DNA of 64,000 nucleotides from UBA5704 sp036264355. GTDB lineage: Bacteria; Acidobacteriota; Thermoanaerobaculia; Multivoradales; UBA5704. Of the stretch, positions 1 to 8,920 are shown piece after piece. The notes under the pieces are model-generated. The model was not told where the DNA came from. It saw nothing but the letters and a program-made list of their open reading frames with translations, and did not search any database. Position numbers and translations under genes: made by a program. Position 1 is the first letter of the stretch; each line of letters opens with the position of its first letter. The stretch covers positions 9,804-73,803 of the forward strand of contig DATARD010000380.1 in NCBI GenBank assembly GCA_036264355.1, read 5' to 3'.

Positions 1-86
1 GAGATCTTGATGGGTGACAGTCATGGCGGGCGCTCCATCGCCATGTTAGGAAAACGAACGCGGAATGTCAATCTTGAGCGTCACGA

Positions 87-113
87 CCCGCGGCCGGACA
101 AACCGGCCGCGGG
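87..113 (-). terminator. Perfect 11-bp hairpin downstream of the first BNR gene
   Basis: The arms CCCGCGGCCGG (87-97) and CCGGCCGCGGG (103-113) are perfectly complementary around a 5-nt loop. The hairpin lies 11 nt past the stop of the minus-strand gene that ends at 125. No T-run follows on the minus strand, so it is a stem-only terminator or 3'-end stabiliser, not a classical intrinsic terminator. Confidence 0.5.
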
Positions 114-124
114 CGTTCCTGACC

Positions 125-3100
125 TTATTTAGAAGGCGCCCCTTCGATCTGGAGCGGTGGGGTGTCGGGGAGAAGCTCGATCTTGGCGTCGCGGACCTTG
201 GCGCGGAAGGCGGCGACGTCTTCGGCGAAGAATTTGTTGAGGTCTGCCAGAGCGACGTTCAGGTCTTTCTCTTCCCGGTCGAGGTAGGCGAGTTGGGCCG
301 GCGTCGGCGGGTCCCAGGAGGAGCCGATGCCGCGGGCGGTGCCGCCGATGCGGCTCTCGAAGTCGGTGTTGCGCAGCAGGTGCTTGGGGGCTTCCCCCTG
401 CCAGAAGCGCCGTTCGAGCTTCTCGAGACCCTGGTTGAGACGGCGGGCGGCGGCGAGGAGGTCTTTGCGGACAGGATCTTCGGCGGCGGGGTTGGTCCGC
501 TTGGCGTCTTCGTCCTGCTTGCGCAGCTTGGCGGCCACGGCGTTGACGTCGGTGCGCGTGCGGGTGATGCGGTCGACGGCGTCGACGACGGCGTTGGAGA
601 GGGTGTTGGCGCGCTGGAGAGCTTTGAAGTTGGCCTCGCGGGCGCCGCTCGCGATCTGGTAACGCGGATCGCCGAGGAGGTTGACCTTGCCCTCCGCCTT
701 CTGGGCGCCATAGCTCACCCGCACGGTGTAGGTGCCGGGCAGGGCGTCGGGACCACGGCCGCGGCGGAACTCGTTCTCCTCGCCGCCGGCGTCGTTGCGG
801 CGCGGAATGCGCCGCGGCGCGTCGAAGCGCAGGTCCCAGGCGACGCGGTTGACGCCCAGCTTGGCCGGACCGTCGAAGGTGCGGATGACTTTGCCGGAGG
901 CGTCCAGGATCTCGACCTTCGTCTTGGGGCCATTGGGGCCGCGGCCCCTTCCTCCCCGTCCCTCGTCGGCCTCGTCGTCTCGCTTGGGCTCGGCGGGAGC
1001 ACCGGCCTGTGGCGCGGTGGGTGGGGTGTGCGGCGTTTCGGCGTGCTCGCCCTGCTTGCGCTCGCGCTCCTTGTCCGCATCGGGGTGCGGCAGGCCGGGA
1101 GCGTTCAGGGAGTAGGTGATGAGGGCGCCGTACGGCCGCGGCCTGCCGCGGAAGTCGGCATCGCCCGGAACCCGCATGCCGGCGCCCTGGCCGATCCGGG
1201 CCTGCTGCGCGTCGGCGATGGGGAAGAGGTGGAGCGGCTGCTTCTGGGTCTCCTCGGTGAGCGTGCGCAGCGGCCGGATGTCGTCGATGATGTAGAGGCC
1301 GCGGCCGTGGGTGGCGATCACCAGGTCGTGCTCGCGCGGATGGATCGCCAGGTCCATGACCGAGACGGTGGGCACGCCGTGCGTCCACTTCATCCAGCTC
1401 TTGCCACCGTCCTGCGAGACCCAGAGGCCGAACTCGGTGCCCAGGAAGAGGAGGTCCTTGTCCACCGGGTCCTGCTCGATCGCGAGGGCGTAGCCCCAGA
1501 GGTTCTTGGTGGCCAGGCTGGTCCAGGTCTTGCCGTAGTCGGTGGTCCTGTAGACGTAGGGCGTCCAGTCGGAGCGCCGGTGGTTGTCGAAGACGACGAA
1601 GGCGGTGCCGGCGTCGGAAGGCGACGGGCTGATGTGGGGGATCCAGGTGTTGGCCGGCACGCCGTGGACGTTCTTCTCCAGGCTGTCCCAGCTTTTGCCG
1701 CCGTCCCTGGTGACGTGGAGGCGGCCGTCGTCGGTGCCCACCCAGATCACGCCGCGCTGCACCGGGCTCGGCGCGATCGCGAGGATGGTGGTGAAGCTCT
1801 CGGCGCCGGTGGCGTCGATGGTGATGCCGCCGCTCTGGTCCAGCTTCTGCCACTCCGGATTGTTGGTCGTCAGGTCGGGACTGATGATGGTCCAGGAGTC
1901 GCCGCGGTCGGTCGTCTTGTGCAGCCACTGGCTGCCGAAGTAGAGGGTGTTCGGATCGAACGGGTCGATGGCGATGCCGGCGTTCCAGTTGAAGCGCGGC
2001 TCCTCGCCGTTCGGACCGGCCGGGCGGATGTCCTTGCGCTCGCCGGTCCGCAGGTCCCAGCGCATCAGGTGCCCCTCCTGGCTCATCGAGTAGCCGCGCA
2101 TCGTGTCGTTCGGGTCGGGCACGGTGTCGAAGCCGTCGCCGAAGCCGACCTCGGACCAGTGGTGGTTGCGGATGCCGCTCTGCTCCCAGACGTTGCTCGG
2201 ACCCTTCCAGGAGCCGTTGTCCTGCAGGCCGCCGTAGACGTTGTAGGGCACGGCGTTGTCCAGCCGCACGTGGTAGAACTGCCCCACCGGCAGGTTTTGC
2301 ATGAAGCGCCAGGTGGCGCCGCGGTCGTGGCTCTCGTAGGCGCCGCCGTCGTTGCCGTCCCAGATGTGCAGGGGGTCCCTGGGATCGATCCAGAAGGCGT
2401 GGTGGTCGGCATGCAGGGCGCGGGCGCCGATGAGGGTGAAGGTCTTGCCGCCGTCGTCCGAGACGCTGAGGTTGGTGAACAGCCGGTAGAGGCGGCCGGG
2501 ATCGGCGGAGTCGACGAAGATGTGGTCGAAGTAGAAGGGGCGGGGATTGACGTCGCTGTCGGTGTTGACCGCTTTCCAGGTCCGCCCGCCGTCGGTCGAG
2601 CGCAGGAGGGCGCTCTGCGCGGCTTCGACCAGCGCGTAGACGACGCTCGGCTCGGACGGCGCGATGGCGAGGCCGATCCTCCCGAGCTCGCCCTTGGGCA
2701 GGCCGTCGTCCTCGGTCTGCTTCTTCCAGGTGGCGCCCCCGTCATAGGTGACGTAGAGACCGGAGCCGGGGCCGCCGGAGCGGAAGGTCCAGGGCTGGCG
2801 CCGGAAGTCCCACAGCGCGGCAAAGAGCTTGCGCGGATTCGAGGGATCCATGACCAGGTCGGCGACGCCGGTGCGCTCGTCGACATAGAGGACGCGCTTC
2901 CAGGTCTTGCCGCCGTCCTCGGTCTTGTAGACGCCGCGCTCGGGGTTCTCGCCCCACACCTGGCCGAGGGCGCCGACGTAGGCGACCTGCGGATCGTCCG
3001 GGTCGACGAGGATGCGGTCGATGTGCTCGGTCTTGTCGAGCCCGAGGTGTTGCCAGGTGTGGCCGCCGTCGAGCGACTTGTAGACGCCGTTGCCGACCGA

Positions 3101-3484
3101 GACGCTGTTGCGCGGATTCCCCTCGCCGGTGCCGACCCAGACGACGTCCGGGTTGTGCGGATCGAGGGCGATGGCGCCGATCGAGGCGACCGGCTGGTCG
3201 TCGAAGATCGGCTCCCAGTTGGTGCCGCCGTTGACGGATTTCCACAGGCCGCCGGTGGCCGCGCCGACATAGACGATCTCGGGATGGGCCGCCGACGATT
3301 CGATGGCGGCGATGCGGCCGCTCATGGCCGCGGGGCCGATGGAGCGCGCCTCCAGGCCGGCGAGCAGGGCGGGGGCGACGGCGGCGGCGAGCGGCGCGGG
3401 GTGGGCGACGAGGGAGATCAGGGAGACGAGGGCGAGCGCGAAACCGGGGGCCGCCGCGGAACAGAAACGGAGCGATCTCTTCAT
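125..3484 (-). CDS. Secreted sortilin/VPS10-like BNR-repeat protein (paralog 1)
   Basis: The product has 1,119 residues. The start ATG at 3484 has the ribosome site GGAGGT 5 nt upstream, and an N-terminal signal peptide of about 33 residues follows; the open frame continues upstream, but that part is shadow. At least ten Asp-box motifs of the form S/T-x-D-x-G-x-S/T-W (for example SLDGGHTW, TEDGGKTW, STDGGRTW, TRDGGKSW) mark beta-propeller blades of the sortilin N-terminal/BNR type through roughly residues 40-720. An acidic, Pro-rich linker and a C-terminal domain follow. These exoproteins are common in Acidobacteriota; some are annotated as glycosyl hydrolases, but no catalytic residues are evident, so enzymatic activity is unproven. 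It is divergent from a LolA-like gene and a close paralog at 4437-7565. Confidence 0.85.
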   Translation of the reverse strand: MKRSLRFCSAAAPGFALALVSLISLVAHPAPLAAAVAPALLAGLEARSIGPAAMSGRIAAIESSAAHPEIVYVGAATGGLWKSVNGGTNWEPIFDDQPVASIGAIALDPHNPDVVWVGTGEGNPRNSVSVGNGVYKSLDGGHTWQHLGLDKTEHIDRILVDPDDPQVAYVGALGQVWGENPERGVYKTEDGGKTWKRVLYVDERTGVADLVMDPSNPRKLFAALWDFRRQPWTFRSGGPGSGLYVTYDGGATWKKQTEDDGLPKGELGRIGLAIAPSEPSVVYALVEAAQSALLRSTDGGRTWKAVNTDSDVNPRPFYFDHIFVDSADPGRLYRLFTNLSVSDDGGKTFTLIGARALHADHHAFWIDPRDPLHIWDGNDGGAYESHDRGATWRFMQNLPVGQFYHVRLDNAVPYNVYGGLQDNGSWKGPSNVWEQSGIRNHHWSEVGFGDGFDTVPDPNDTMRGYSMSQEGHLMRWDLRTGERKDIRPAGPNGEEPRFNWNAGIAIDPFDPNTLYFGSQWLHKTTDRGDSWTIISPDLTTNNPEWQKLDQSGGITIDATGAESFTTILAIAPSPVQRGVIWVGTDDGRLHVTRDGGKSWDSLEKNVHGVPANTWIPHISPSPSDAGTAFVVFDNHRRSDWTPYVYRTTDYGKTWTSLATKNLWGYALAIEQDPVDKDLLFLGTEFGLWVSQDGGKSWMKWTHGVPTVSVMDLAIHPREHDLVIATHGRGLYIIDDIRPLRTLTEETQKQPLHLFPIADAQQARIGQGAGMRVPGDADFRGRPRPYGALITYSLNAPGLPHPDADKERERKQGEHAETPHTPPTAPQAGAPAEPKRDDEADEGRGGRGRGPNGPKTKVEILDASGKVIRTFDGPAKLGVNRVAWDLRFDAPRRIPRRNDAGGEENEFRRGRGPDALPGTYTVRVSYGAQKAEGKVNLLGDPRYQIASGAREANFKALQRANTLSNAVVDAVDRITRTRTDVNAVAAKLRKQDEDAKRTNPAAEDPVRKDLLAAARRLNQGLEKLERRFWQGEAPKHLLRNTDFESRIGGTARGIGSSWDPPTPAQLAYLDREEKDLNVALADLNKFFAEDVAAFRAKVRDAKIELLPDTPPLQIEGAPSK

Positions 3485-3550
3485 TGATACCTCCGGGAAG
3501 GGAAACGGCTGCTGAGCCACGCAGAAGACTAGTCTCTGCGCGCCAGGCGG

Positions 3551-3565
3551 GCAACATTTTGTTGC
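3551..3565. promoter_or_regulatory. Dyad GCAACA-TTT-TGTTGC in the divergent promoter region
   Basis: This perfect 6-bp inverted repeat with a 3-nt centre lies in the 174-bp gap between the divergent BNR gene (start 3484) and the LolA-like gene (start 3659). Its position suits an operator shared by both directions. The binding protein is unknown; the sequence shows only the symmetry and the location. Confidence 0.4.
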
Positions 3566-3658
3566 GCGGTGCGTTTCTCTGGGAAGGGCTGCTTCGGCTA
3601 TTCTGGCGGCTCGATCCGGCGTGCAGCCCGTTATCGCAACCTCGACGAGGAGATCAAG

Positions 3659-4423
3659 ATGATACGTAAGACCTTTGTCTATGCTCTGTTGGCCGGCCTG
3701 GTGGCGACCGCGGCCGGCGCGCAGACGGTGGACGAGATCATTGCCAAGAACCTGGAAGCGCGGGGCGGGAAGGACAAGATCAAGGCGGTCAAGACGATCC
3801 GGATGACCGGCAAGCTCGCCCTGCCGCAGGGCATGGAGGCGCCGTTCGTCCTCGAGCTGGCGCGCCCGAACAAGATGCGCAACGAGTTCACCGTCCAGGG
3901 GATGACCGGCATCCAGGCGTTCGACGGCAAGACCGGCTGGACGGTGATGCCGTTCATGGGCAAGACGGAGCCCGAGGCCGTCTCGGGCGACGACGTGAAG
4001 AACCTGGAGGACCAGGCCGACTTCGACGGACCGCTGGTGGATTACAAGGAGAAGGGCCACCAGGTGGAGCTCGTCGGCAAGGAGACCCTCGAGGGGACGC
4101 CGGTCTACAAGCTCAAGGTGACGAAGAAGAACGGCGACGTCGAGAGCCACTACCTGGACGCCGAGCAGTACCTGGAGATCCGGGTCGAAGGCAAGAGCAA
4201 GGTGCGTGGACAGGAGGTGGAGGGCGAGACGACGCTGGGCGACTATAAAGAGGTCGGCGGCCTGATCTTCCCCTTCTCGATCCAGACCAAGCAGAAGGGC
4301 GGCCCGGGAGGCGTGACGCTCACCTTCGACAAGATCGAGGTCAATCCGGACGTGCCGGCGAGCCGCTTCGAGATGCCGAAGCCCGACAAGCCGGCCGCCC
4401 CGCAGGCGCCGCCGCAGCCGTAG
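3659..4423 (+). CDS. Periplasmic LolA-like protein
   Basis: The product has 254 residues. The chosen ATG follows GAGGAG and begins a Sec signal peptide (residues 1-21, ending AAGA|QT). The mature protein (TVDEIIAKNLEARGG...) is rich in beta-strand alternation and resembles outer-membrane lipoprotein-sorting-like proteins found widely in Acidobacteriota, which share the LolA/LolB fold. The C-terminus is a Pro/Ala-rich tail. It lies 13 nt upstream of the second BNR protein and is probably cotranscribed with it, so a role in handling or exporting an envelope substrate for the BNR proteins is possible but inferred. It is not the true LolA of the Lol pathway by any feature visible here. Confidence 0.65.
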   Translation: MIRKTFVYALLAGLVATAAGAQTVDEIIAKNLEARGGKDKIKAVKTIRMTGKLALPQGMEAPFVLELARPNKMRNEFTVQGMTGIQAFDGKTGWTVMPFMGKTEPEAVSGDDVKNLEDQADFDGPLVDYKEKGHQVELVGKETLEGTPVYKLKVTKKNGDVESHYLDAEQYLEIRVEGKSKVRGQEVEGETTLGDYKEVGGLIFPFSIQTKQKGGPGGVTLTFDKIEVNPDVPASRFEMPKPDKPAAPQAPPQP

Positions 4424-4436
4424 GGACGAGGAGCGC

Positions 4437-7400
4437 ATGCGAGCCATGGCTTCGACGCTTCGCAGATCCCTCGGTCTGCCGCTCGGTCTCTGTCTCCTGA
4501 TCGCCGCTCCCGCCGCGAGCCAGGAGATCGATTCGAATACCTTCGGCGGCATCACGGCGCGGCCGATCGGCCCCGCCATCACCAGCGGCCGCATCGCCGC
4601 GATCGACGGTGCCGCGGGCGCCTCCGGCGGCACCGGCGAGCCGGCCGTCCTGTTCATCGGCGCGGCCGGCGGCGGCCTCTGGCGCTCGAAGGACGGCGGC
4701 ACCACCTTCCAGCCGGTCTTCGACGAGCACGCGCAGTCGATCGGCGCGGTCCGCATCGATCCCCGCGATCCCAAAACCGTCTGGGTGGGCACCGGCGAGC
4801 CCTGGGTGCGCAACAGCGTCTCGGTGGGCGACGGCGTCTACAAGAGCACGGACGGCGGCGACACCTGGACCAACATGGGCCTCGCCCAGAGCGAGCACAT
4901 CGCCCGCATCCGGGTCAGCCCCGCCGACTCGAACACCGCCTGGGTGTGCGCCACCGGCCATCTGTGGAACGCCAACGAGGAGCGCGGCGTGTTCAAGACG
5001 GTGGACGGCGGCAAGACGTGGAAGAAGGTCCTCTACGTCAACGCCGACACCGGCTGCTCCGACCTCGACGTCGATCCGCAGGACGGGCAGATCCTCTATG
5101 CCGGCCTGTGGCAGTTCCGCCGTGCTGCCTCGTCCTTCAGCTCCGGCGGTCCCGGCAGCGGTCTCTACAAGAGCACCGACGGCGGCGACAGTTGGCGCAA
5201 GGTGGAGAGCGGTCTGCCGGCCGGGACCAAGGGGCGGATCGCGGTGGCGGTGGCGCCGTCGCGGCCGAGCGTGGTCTATGCGCTCGTCGAGTCGCGGGAC
5301 ACCGCCCTCTACCGCTCGGACAACACCGGCGAGACCTGGCAGCGGGTGAACTCGTCGTTCAACATCCAGGTGCGGCCGTTCTACTTCGCCTACCTGGTGG
5401 TCGACCCGGCGGACTTCAACACGGTGTTCAAACCCGGCCTCACCCTGACCGTCAGCAGCGACGGCGGCCATACGTTCAACGCCTCCATGGGGCTCGGCGG
5501 CAGCTATCACAGCGACCTGCATGCCCTGTGGATCAATCCCCGGGACCACCAGCAGCTCTTTCTCGGCACCGACGGCGGCACCTACGCCTCGACCGACCAC
5601 GGCACGCACTGGCGGCATCTCCAGTCGCTGCCGGTGGCGCAGCTCTACCACGTGAGCTACGACATGGAGGTGCCGTACAACGTCTACGGCGGCCTGCAGG
5701 ACAACGGCTCGTGGTCCGGCCCGTCGCGGGCGACCAGCGGCATCATGAACAAGGACTGGCGCAACATCGGCTTCGGGGACGGCTTCTACGCGTTCCGCGA
5801 TCCGCAGGCCCCCGACTTCGTCTACTCGGAGTCGCAGGGCGGGAAGATCTCGCGCCTCCAGCTTTCGACCGGCGAGGACCGCGAGATCCAGCCGCAGGCG
5901 GCCGCGGGAGAGCCCAAGCTGCGCTACAACTGGAACACGCCGATCTATCTCAGCCCGAACGAGCCGGGGACGGTCTACGTCGGCGCGCAGTACCTCTTCC
6001 GCTCGAAGGACCACGGGGAGTCGTGGGAGAAGATCTCGCCCGACCTCACCACCAACGACCCGAAGCTCCAGGAGCAGCTCAAGTCGGGCGGCCTAACGAT
6101 CGACAACTCGGCGGCCGAGAACCACACCACCATCTATACCGTCAGCGAGTCGCCGAAGAACCGGCAGGTGATCTGGGTGGGGACCGACGACGGCAACCTG
6201 CAGGTCACCCGCGACGGCGGCGCCAGTTGGACGAACGTGGCGAAGAACCTCCCCGGCGTGCCGGCGCACACCTGGGTGTCCGGCGTCGAGGCCGGGCACT
6301 TCGACGACGCGACCGCCTACGCCACGCTGGACGGCCACACGACCGGCGACATGAAGACCTACGTCTTCAAGACCACCGATTCCGGCAAGACCTGGACGCC
6401 GCTCATGACCCCGGCGCTCGCCGGCTACGCGCACGTCATCCGCGAGGACCTGGTGAATCCGGACCTGCTCTTCCTGGGCACCGAGTCGGGGCTGTTCCTC
6501 TCGATCGACGGCGGCGCCGGCTGGGCTCGCTTCACCGGCGGCTTCCCCCCGGTGGCGGTGCGCGACCTCACCATCCACCCGCGGGACTCCGACCTGCTCA
6601 TCGCGACGCATGGGCGCGGCGTCTACATCCTCGACGACCTCACGCCGTTCCGCAAGCTCCGCGCGGTGATGGACCAGGAGGTGGCGTTCCTCCCCTCGCG
6701 GCCGTCCGCGCTGGTGATCCCCTCGTCGGTGCAGAATTTCGCCGGCGACGACGAGTACGTCGGCGAGAACCCGCCGGAAGCGGCGGCGGTCACCTACTAT
6801 CTGAAGAAGCGCCATCTGATCGGCGACCTCAAGCTGGAGGTCTACGACGCCCAGGGAGCGCTGGTCACCACCCTCCCCGGCGGCAAGCGCAAGGGCATCA
6901 ACCGGGTGCTCTGGCCGATGCGCCTGCCGCCTCCCAAGCTGCCGGGTGGCAACTCGTTCATCGAAGAGCCGTTCTCGTTCCTCGGCCCGCGCGCGGCGCC
7001 CGGCACCTACACGGTCAAGCTGATCAAGGGGGGCCAGACGCTGACCAGCGAAGTGGTGCTGGTGCCCGACCCGCGCTCACGGCACAGCGCCGAAGACCGC
7101 GCCCTCCAGAGGCGGTCGGTGCTCACCGCCTACAAGCTGCTCGAGACCCTGACCTGGATCGACACCGCGACGACCGGTCTGCGCGACGCGCTGCGCGACC
7201 GGGTGGCCAAGCTGCCCGCCGGCGACGCGCTGCGCCGGCAGGCGGAGAAGCTGGCCGGTGACCTCGACACCTTCCACTCGTCGCTCGTCGCCACCAGCGA
7301 GGGAGGCTGGATGTCGGGAGACGAGGAGTTGCGCGAAAACCTGGCGATCCTCTATGGCGGAATGAACGGCTATGAGGGGAGACCGACCCAGGCGCAGCTC

Positions 7401-7565
7401 GATCAGCTCCGCATCCTCGGCGGCCGTCTCGACAAGGCAGCCGCTCACCTGGAGAGCCTGACCAGGACCGAGCTGCCGGCGATCAACAAGGGCCTGGCCG
7501 GGCGCAAGCTCACCGCGGTGACCTTGCTGACGCGCGAGGAGTGGCAAAAAAAGCAGGGAGGATAG
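4437..7565 (+). CDS. Secreted sortilin/VPS10-like BNR-repeat protein (paralog 2)
   Basis: The product has 1,042 residues with an N-terminal signal sequence (about residues 1-31, ending APAASQE). The ATG at 4437 follows GAGGAG; an ATG at 4446 is an alternative. It carries at least ten Asp-box repeats (STDGGDTW, TVDGGKTW, SKDHGESW, TRDGGASW, TTDSGKTW) and the same landmarks as the protein at 125-3484, such as GGLQDNGSW and ATHGRG..I.DD, so the two are paralogs throughout. The C-terminal 250 residues form an alpha/beta region after the propeller. Function is probably extracellular or outer-membrane, in binding or degrading polymers. No active-site motif is recognisable. Confidence 0.85.
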   Translation: MRAMASTLRRSLGLPLGLCLLIAAPAASQEIDSNTFGGITARPIGPAITSGRIAAIDGAAGASGGTGEPAVLFIGAAGGGLWRSKDGGTTFQPVFDEHAQSIGAVRIDPRDPKTVWVGTGEPWVRNSVSVGDGVYKSTDGGDTWTNMGLAQSEHIARIRVSPADSNTAWVCATGHLWNANEERGVFKTVDGGKTWKKVLYVNADTGCSDLDVDPQDGQILYAGLWQFRRAASSFSSGGPGSGLYKSTDGGDSWRKVESGLPAGTKGRIAVAVAPSRPSVVYALVESRDTALYRSDNTGETWQRVNSSFNIQVRPFYFAYLVVDPADFNTVFKPGLTLTVSSDGGHTFNASMGLGGSYHSDLHALWINPRDHQQLFLGTDGGTYASTDHGTHWRHLQSLPVAQLYHVSYDMEVPYNVYGGLQDNGSWSGPSRATSGIMNKDWRNIGFGDGFYAFRDPQAPDFVYSESQGGKISRLQLSTGEDREIQPQAAAGEPKLRYNWNTPIYLSPNEPGTVYVGAQYLFRSKDHGESWEKISPDLTTNDPKLQEQLKSGGLTIDNSAAENHTTIYTVSESPKNRQVIWVGTDDGNLQVTRDGGASWTNVAKNLPGVPAHTWVSGVEAGHFDDATAYATLDGHTTGDMKTYVFKTTDSGKTWTPLMTPALAGYAHVIREDLVNPDLLFLGTESGLFLSIDGGAGWARFTGGFPPVAVRDLTIHPRDSDLLIATHGRGVYILDDLTPFRKLRAVMDQEVAFLPSRPSALVIPSSVQNFAGDDEYVGENPPEAAAVTYYLKKRHLIGDLKLEVYDAQGALVTTLPGGKRKGINRVLWPMRLPPPKLPGGNSFIEEPFSFLGPRAAPGTYTVKLIKGGQTLTSEVVLVPDPRSRHSAEDRALQRRSVLTAYKLLETLTWIDTATTGLRDALRDRVAKLPAGDALRRQAEKLAGDLDTFHSSLVATSEGGWMSGDEELRENLAILYGGMNGYEGRPTQAQLDQLRILGGRLDKAAAHLESLTRTELPAINKGLAGRKLTAVTLLTREEWQKKQGG

Positions 7566-7569
7566 AAAA

Positions 7570-7598
7570 CAAAAGGGAGGGGCCGTCCGGCCCCTCCC
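7570..7598 (-). terminator. Intrinsic terminator of rpsU
   Basis: GGGAGGGGCC and GGCCCCTCCC (7575-7584 and 7589-7598) form a perfect 10-bp GC stem with a 4-nt loop. On the minus strand the stem is followed by TTTTGTTTTC, a typical U-tract, so it terminates the minus-strand rpsU transcript. It may also stop the converging plus-strand BNR transcript, which lacks a U-tract on its own strand. Confidence 0.85.
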
Positions 7599-7641
7599 GC
7601 TGATCCTTCCACGCTCGCCGCGGCGAGTGGTCGTCCAGAGC

Positions 7642-7851
7642 CTAGGCCAGACCCTGGCGCCTCTCCTCCGACAGTTTGCGCATCATCTTCTTGCGCGCTT
7701 GAACAGCCTTCCGCTTGCGCTTGACCGAGGGCTTCTCATAGTGCTGCCGCTTCCGCAGCTCGGTAAGAATTCCCGACTTCTCCACCTTGCGCTTGAAACG
7801 GCGCAGGGCGTTTTCGAAGCTCTCTTCCTCGCGCACGTGCACGACTGGCAT
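7642..7851 (-). CDS. rpsU: 30S ribosomal protein S21
   Basis: The product has 69 residues, the normal length for bacterial S21. It begins MPVVHVREEESFENALRRF and continues with the family hallmark RFKRKVEKSGILTELRKRQHYEKPS, then a very basic C-terminal helix. The ATG at 7851 is preceded by GAGGTGAT; a longer in-frame reading from 7938 would add a non-conserved extension. S21 sits at the 30S platform and assists initiation on structured mRNAs. It is monocistronic here, with a strong terminator 44 nt after the stop. Confidence 0.97.
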   Translation of the reverse strand: MPVVHVREEESFENALRRFKRKVEKSGILTELRKRQHYEKPSVKRKRKAVQARKKMMRKLSEERRQGLA

Positions 7852-7934
7852 TCCGGAATCACCTCGCTTCCACGACAGAGATCGACGCGCCAGAGACGCG
7901 TACTCTCTAGGATCTCGCGAAAACGGGGCGCGCG

Positions 7935-8714
7935 TCAAGAGCCGAGGGCCTTGAAGTCGGCCTGGTAGACCGTGTAGACGCCTTTGTCCTTGGAAAAACC
8001 CTTGGAAAACCAGACCGCCGCGGCCCGTCCCTCGCCGTCCTTGGCGTAGAACCAGGCGGCGATCCCCCGCTCCGGAAAGTCACGGACGTCGCGCAGGTTG
8101 GGCGCGCCGAGCAGGTCGCGCACCTCGTCCTGGGTCATCCCCTTCTTCACCGCGGCGAAGCGCGCGGCGGTCATGTAGCGGTGGGCGTCGGCGTTGTCGA
8201 GCTCCTGCCGCAGGCGCGGATTGTCGGGATCGACGGCCAGGGCCGCCTCGTAGATCTCGATGGCGCGGCGGTAGTCGCCGCCCCGCTCGATGAATTGGTG
8301 ACCGAGGAGGATGTCTTCTTCGCTCTTCAACCGGATGGCGTCGAGCAGGCGGCCGGTGGGTTTCTCGCCTTCGAGGGGTGGATTGGCGTTGATGAAGTCG
8401 ACCAGGCGGCGGTTGAGCTCCTCGCTCCGCGCCGTGATCTCCTTGTCGGCCTTCTCCCGCCCTGCCGTGTCGGCCGCCGGCAGGGCGGCGCGTTGGCCGC
8501 GGCTGGCGTCGAGGGTCTTCTTGGCCGCCTGCAGCCAGGCCCATTCGGCGTTCTCGGCAGTCTGCCGGGCGGTCGCCCGCTCCGAGGAACCGGGCGCGGC
8601 ACCGCGTTTGCCGGTGCAGCCGGCGCCTGCCAGGACGGCGAGCAGGAGACCTGCGAGAGCCGCCGAAGTGAGCCGCCGGTAGGCGCTTCGTCCGGGCCTG
8701 AGTGTATGCTGCAT
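7935..8714 (-). CDS. Lipoprotein with TPR-like segment and BamE/SmpA-like C-terminus
   Basis: The product has 259 residues. The ATG at 8714 has AAGGAGG upstream and opens a type II signal peptide with lipobox LAGAG|C at Cys33. The middle is helical and charged and includes a TPR-like stretch (GDYRRAIEIYEAALAVDPDNPRLRQEL). The C-terminus (KKGMTQDEVRDLLGAPN...) matches the start of the SmpA/OmlA/BamE fold, a small module of the outer-membrane BAM complex and related lipoproteins. It is therefore probably an outer-membrane-associated lipoprotein; identity as the BAM subunit itself is not shown. It is divergent from the GAF-like gene at 8921. Confidence 0.7.
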   Translation of the reverse strand: MQHTLRPGRSAYRRLTSAALAGLLLAVLAGAGCTGKRGAAPGSSERATARQTAENAEWAWLQAAKKTLDASRGQRAALPAADTAGREKADKEITARSEELNRRLVDFINANPPLEGEKPTGRLLDAIRLKSEEDILLGHQFIERGGDYRRAIEIYEAALAVDPDNPRLRQELDNADAHRYMTAARFAAVKKGMTQDEVRDLLGAPNLRDVRDFPERGIAAWFYAKDGEGRAAAVWFSKGFSKDKGVYTVYQADFKALGS

Positions 8715-8838
8715 GGGTGTCTGCGCCTCCTTCCAGCGAGGCGCGACGCTACCACAGCGGCCCGGCCGCGGACCATGGCCCCGCCGGGAGAGACGAACTA
8801 AGCCTCTTGTCTGCAAGGGGTTTCGCCTGCGACAATCC

Positions 8839-8867
8839 TTGACATGATAGGGTGGCTAAAGAATAAT
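8839..8867 (+). promoter_or_regulatory. Sigma-70-type promoter of the GAF-like gene
   Basis: TTGACA (8839-8844), a 17-nt spacer, and AATAAT (8862-8867) form a near-consensus -35/-10 pair. A transcript would start about 8875, giving a leader of roughly 45 nt before the ATG at 8921. It is the clearest housekeeping promoter in the window. Confidence 0.7.
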
Positions 8868-8920
8868 GGACTGCCTTCAGAGATGAGCCGGTCGGCACGC
8901 AAGGCTGCGGAGAGCTGAGG

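Noticed and set aside
65..3487. Plus-strand open frame across the first BNR gene
   Set aside because: It has no family motif and is Ala/Gly/Val/Arg-rich in the way expected of GC-rich antisense frames; the BNR gene has signal peptide, SD and Asp-box motifs.
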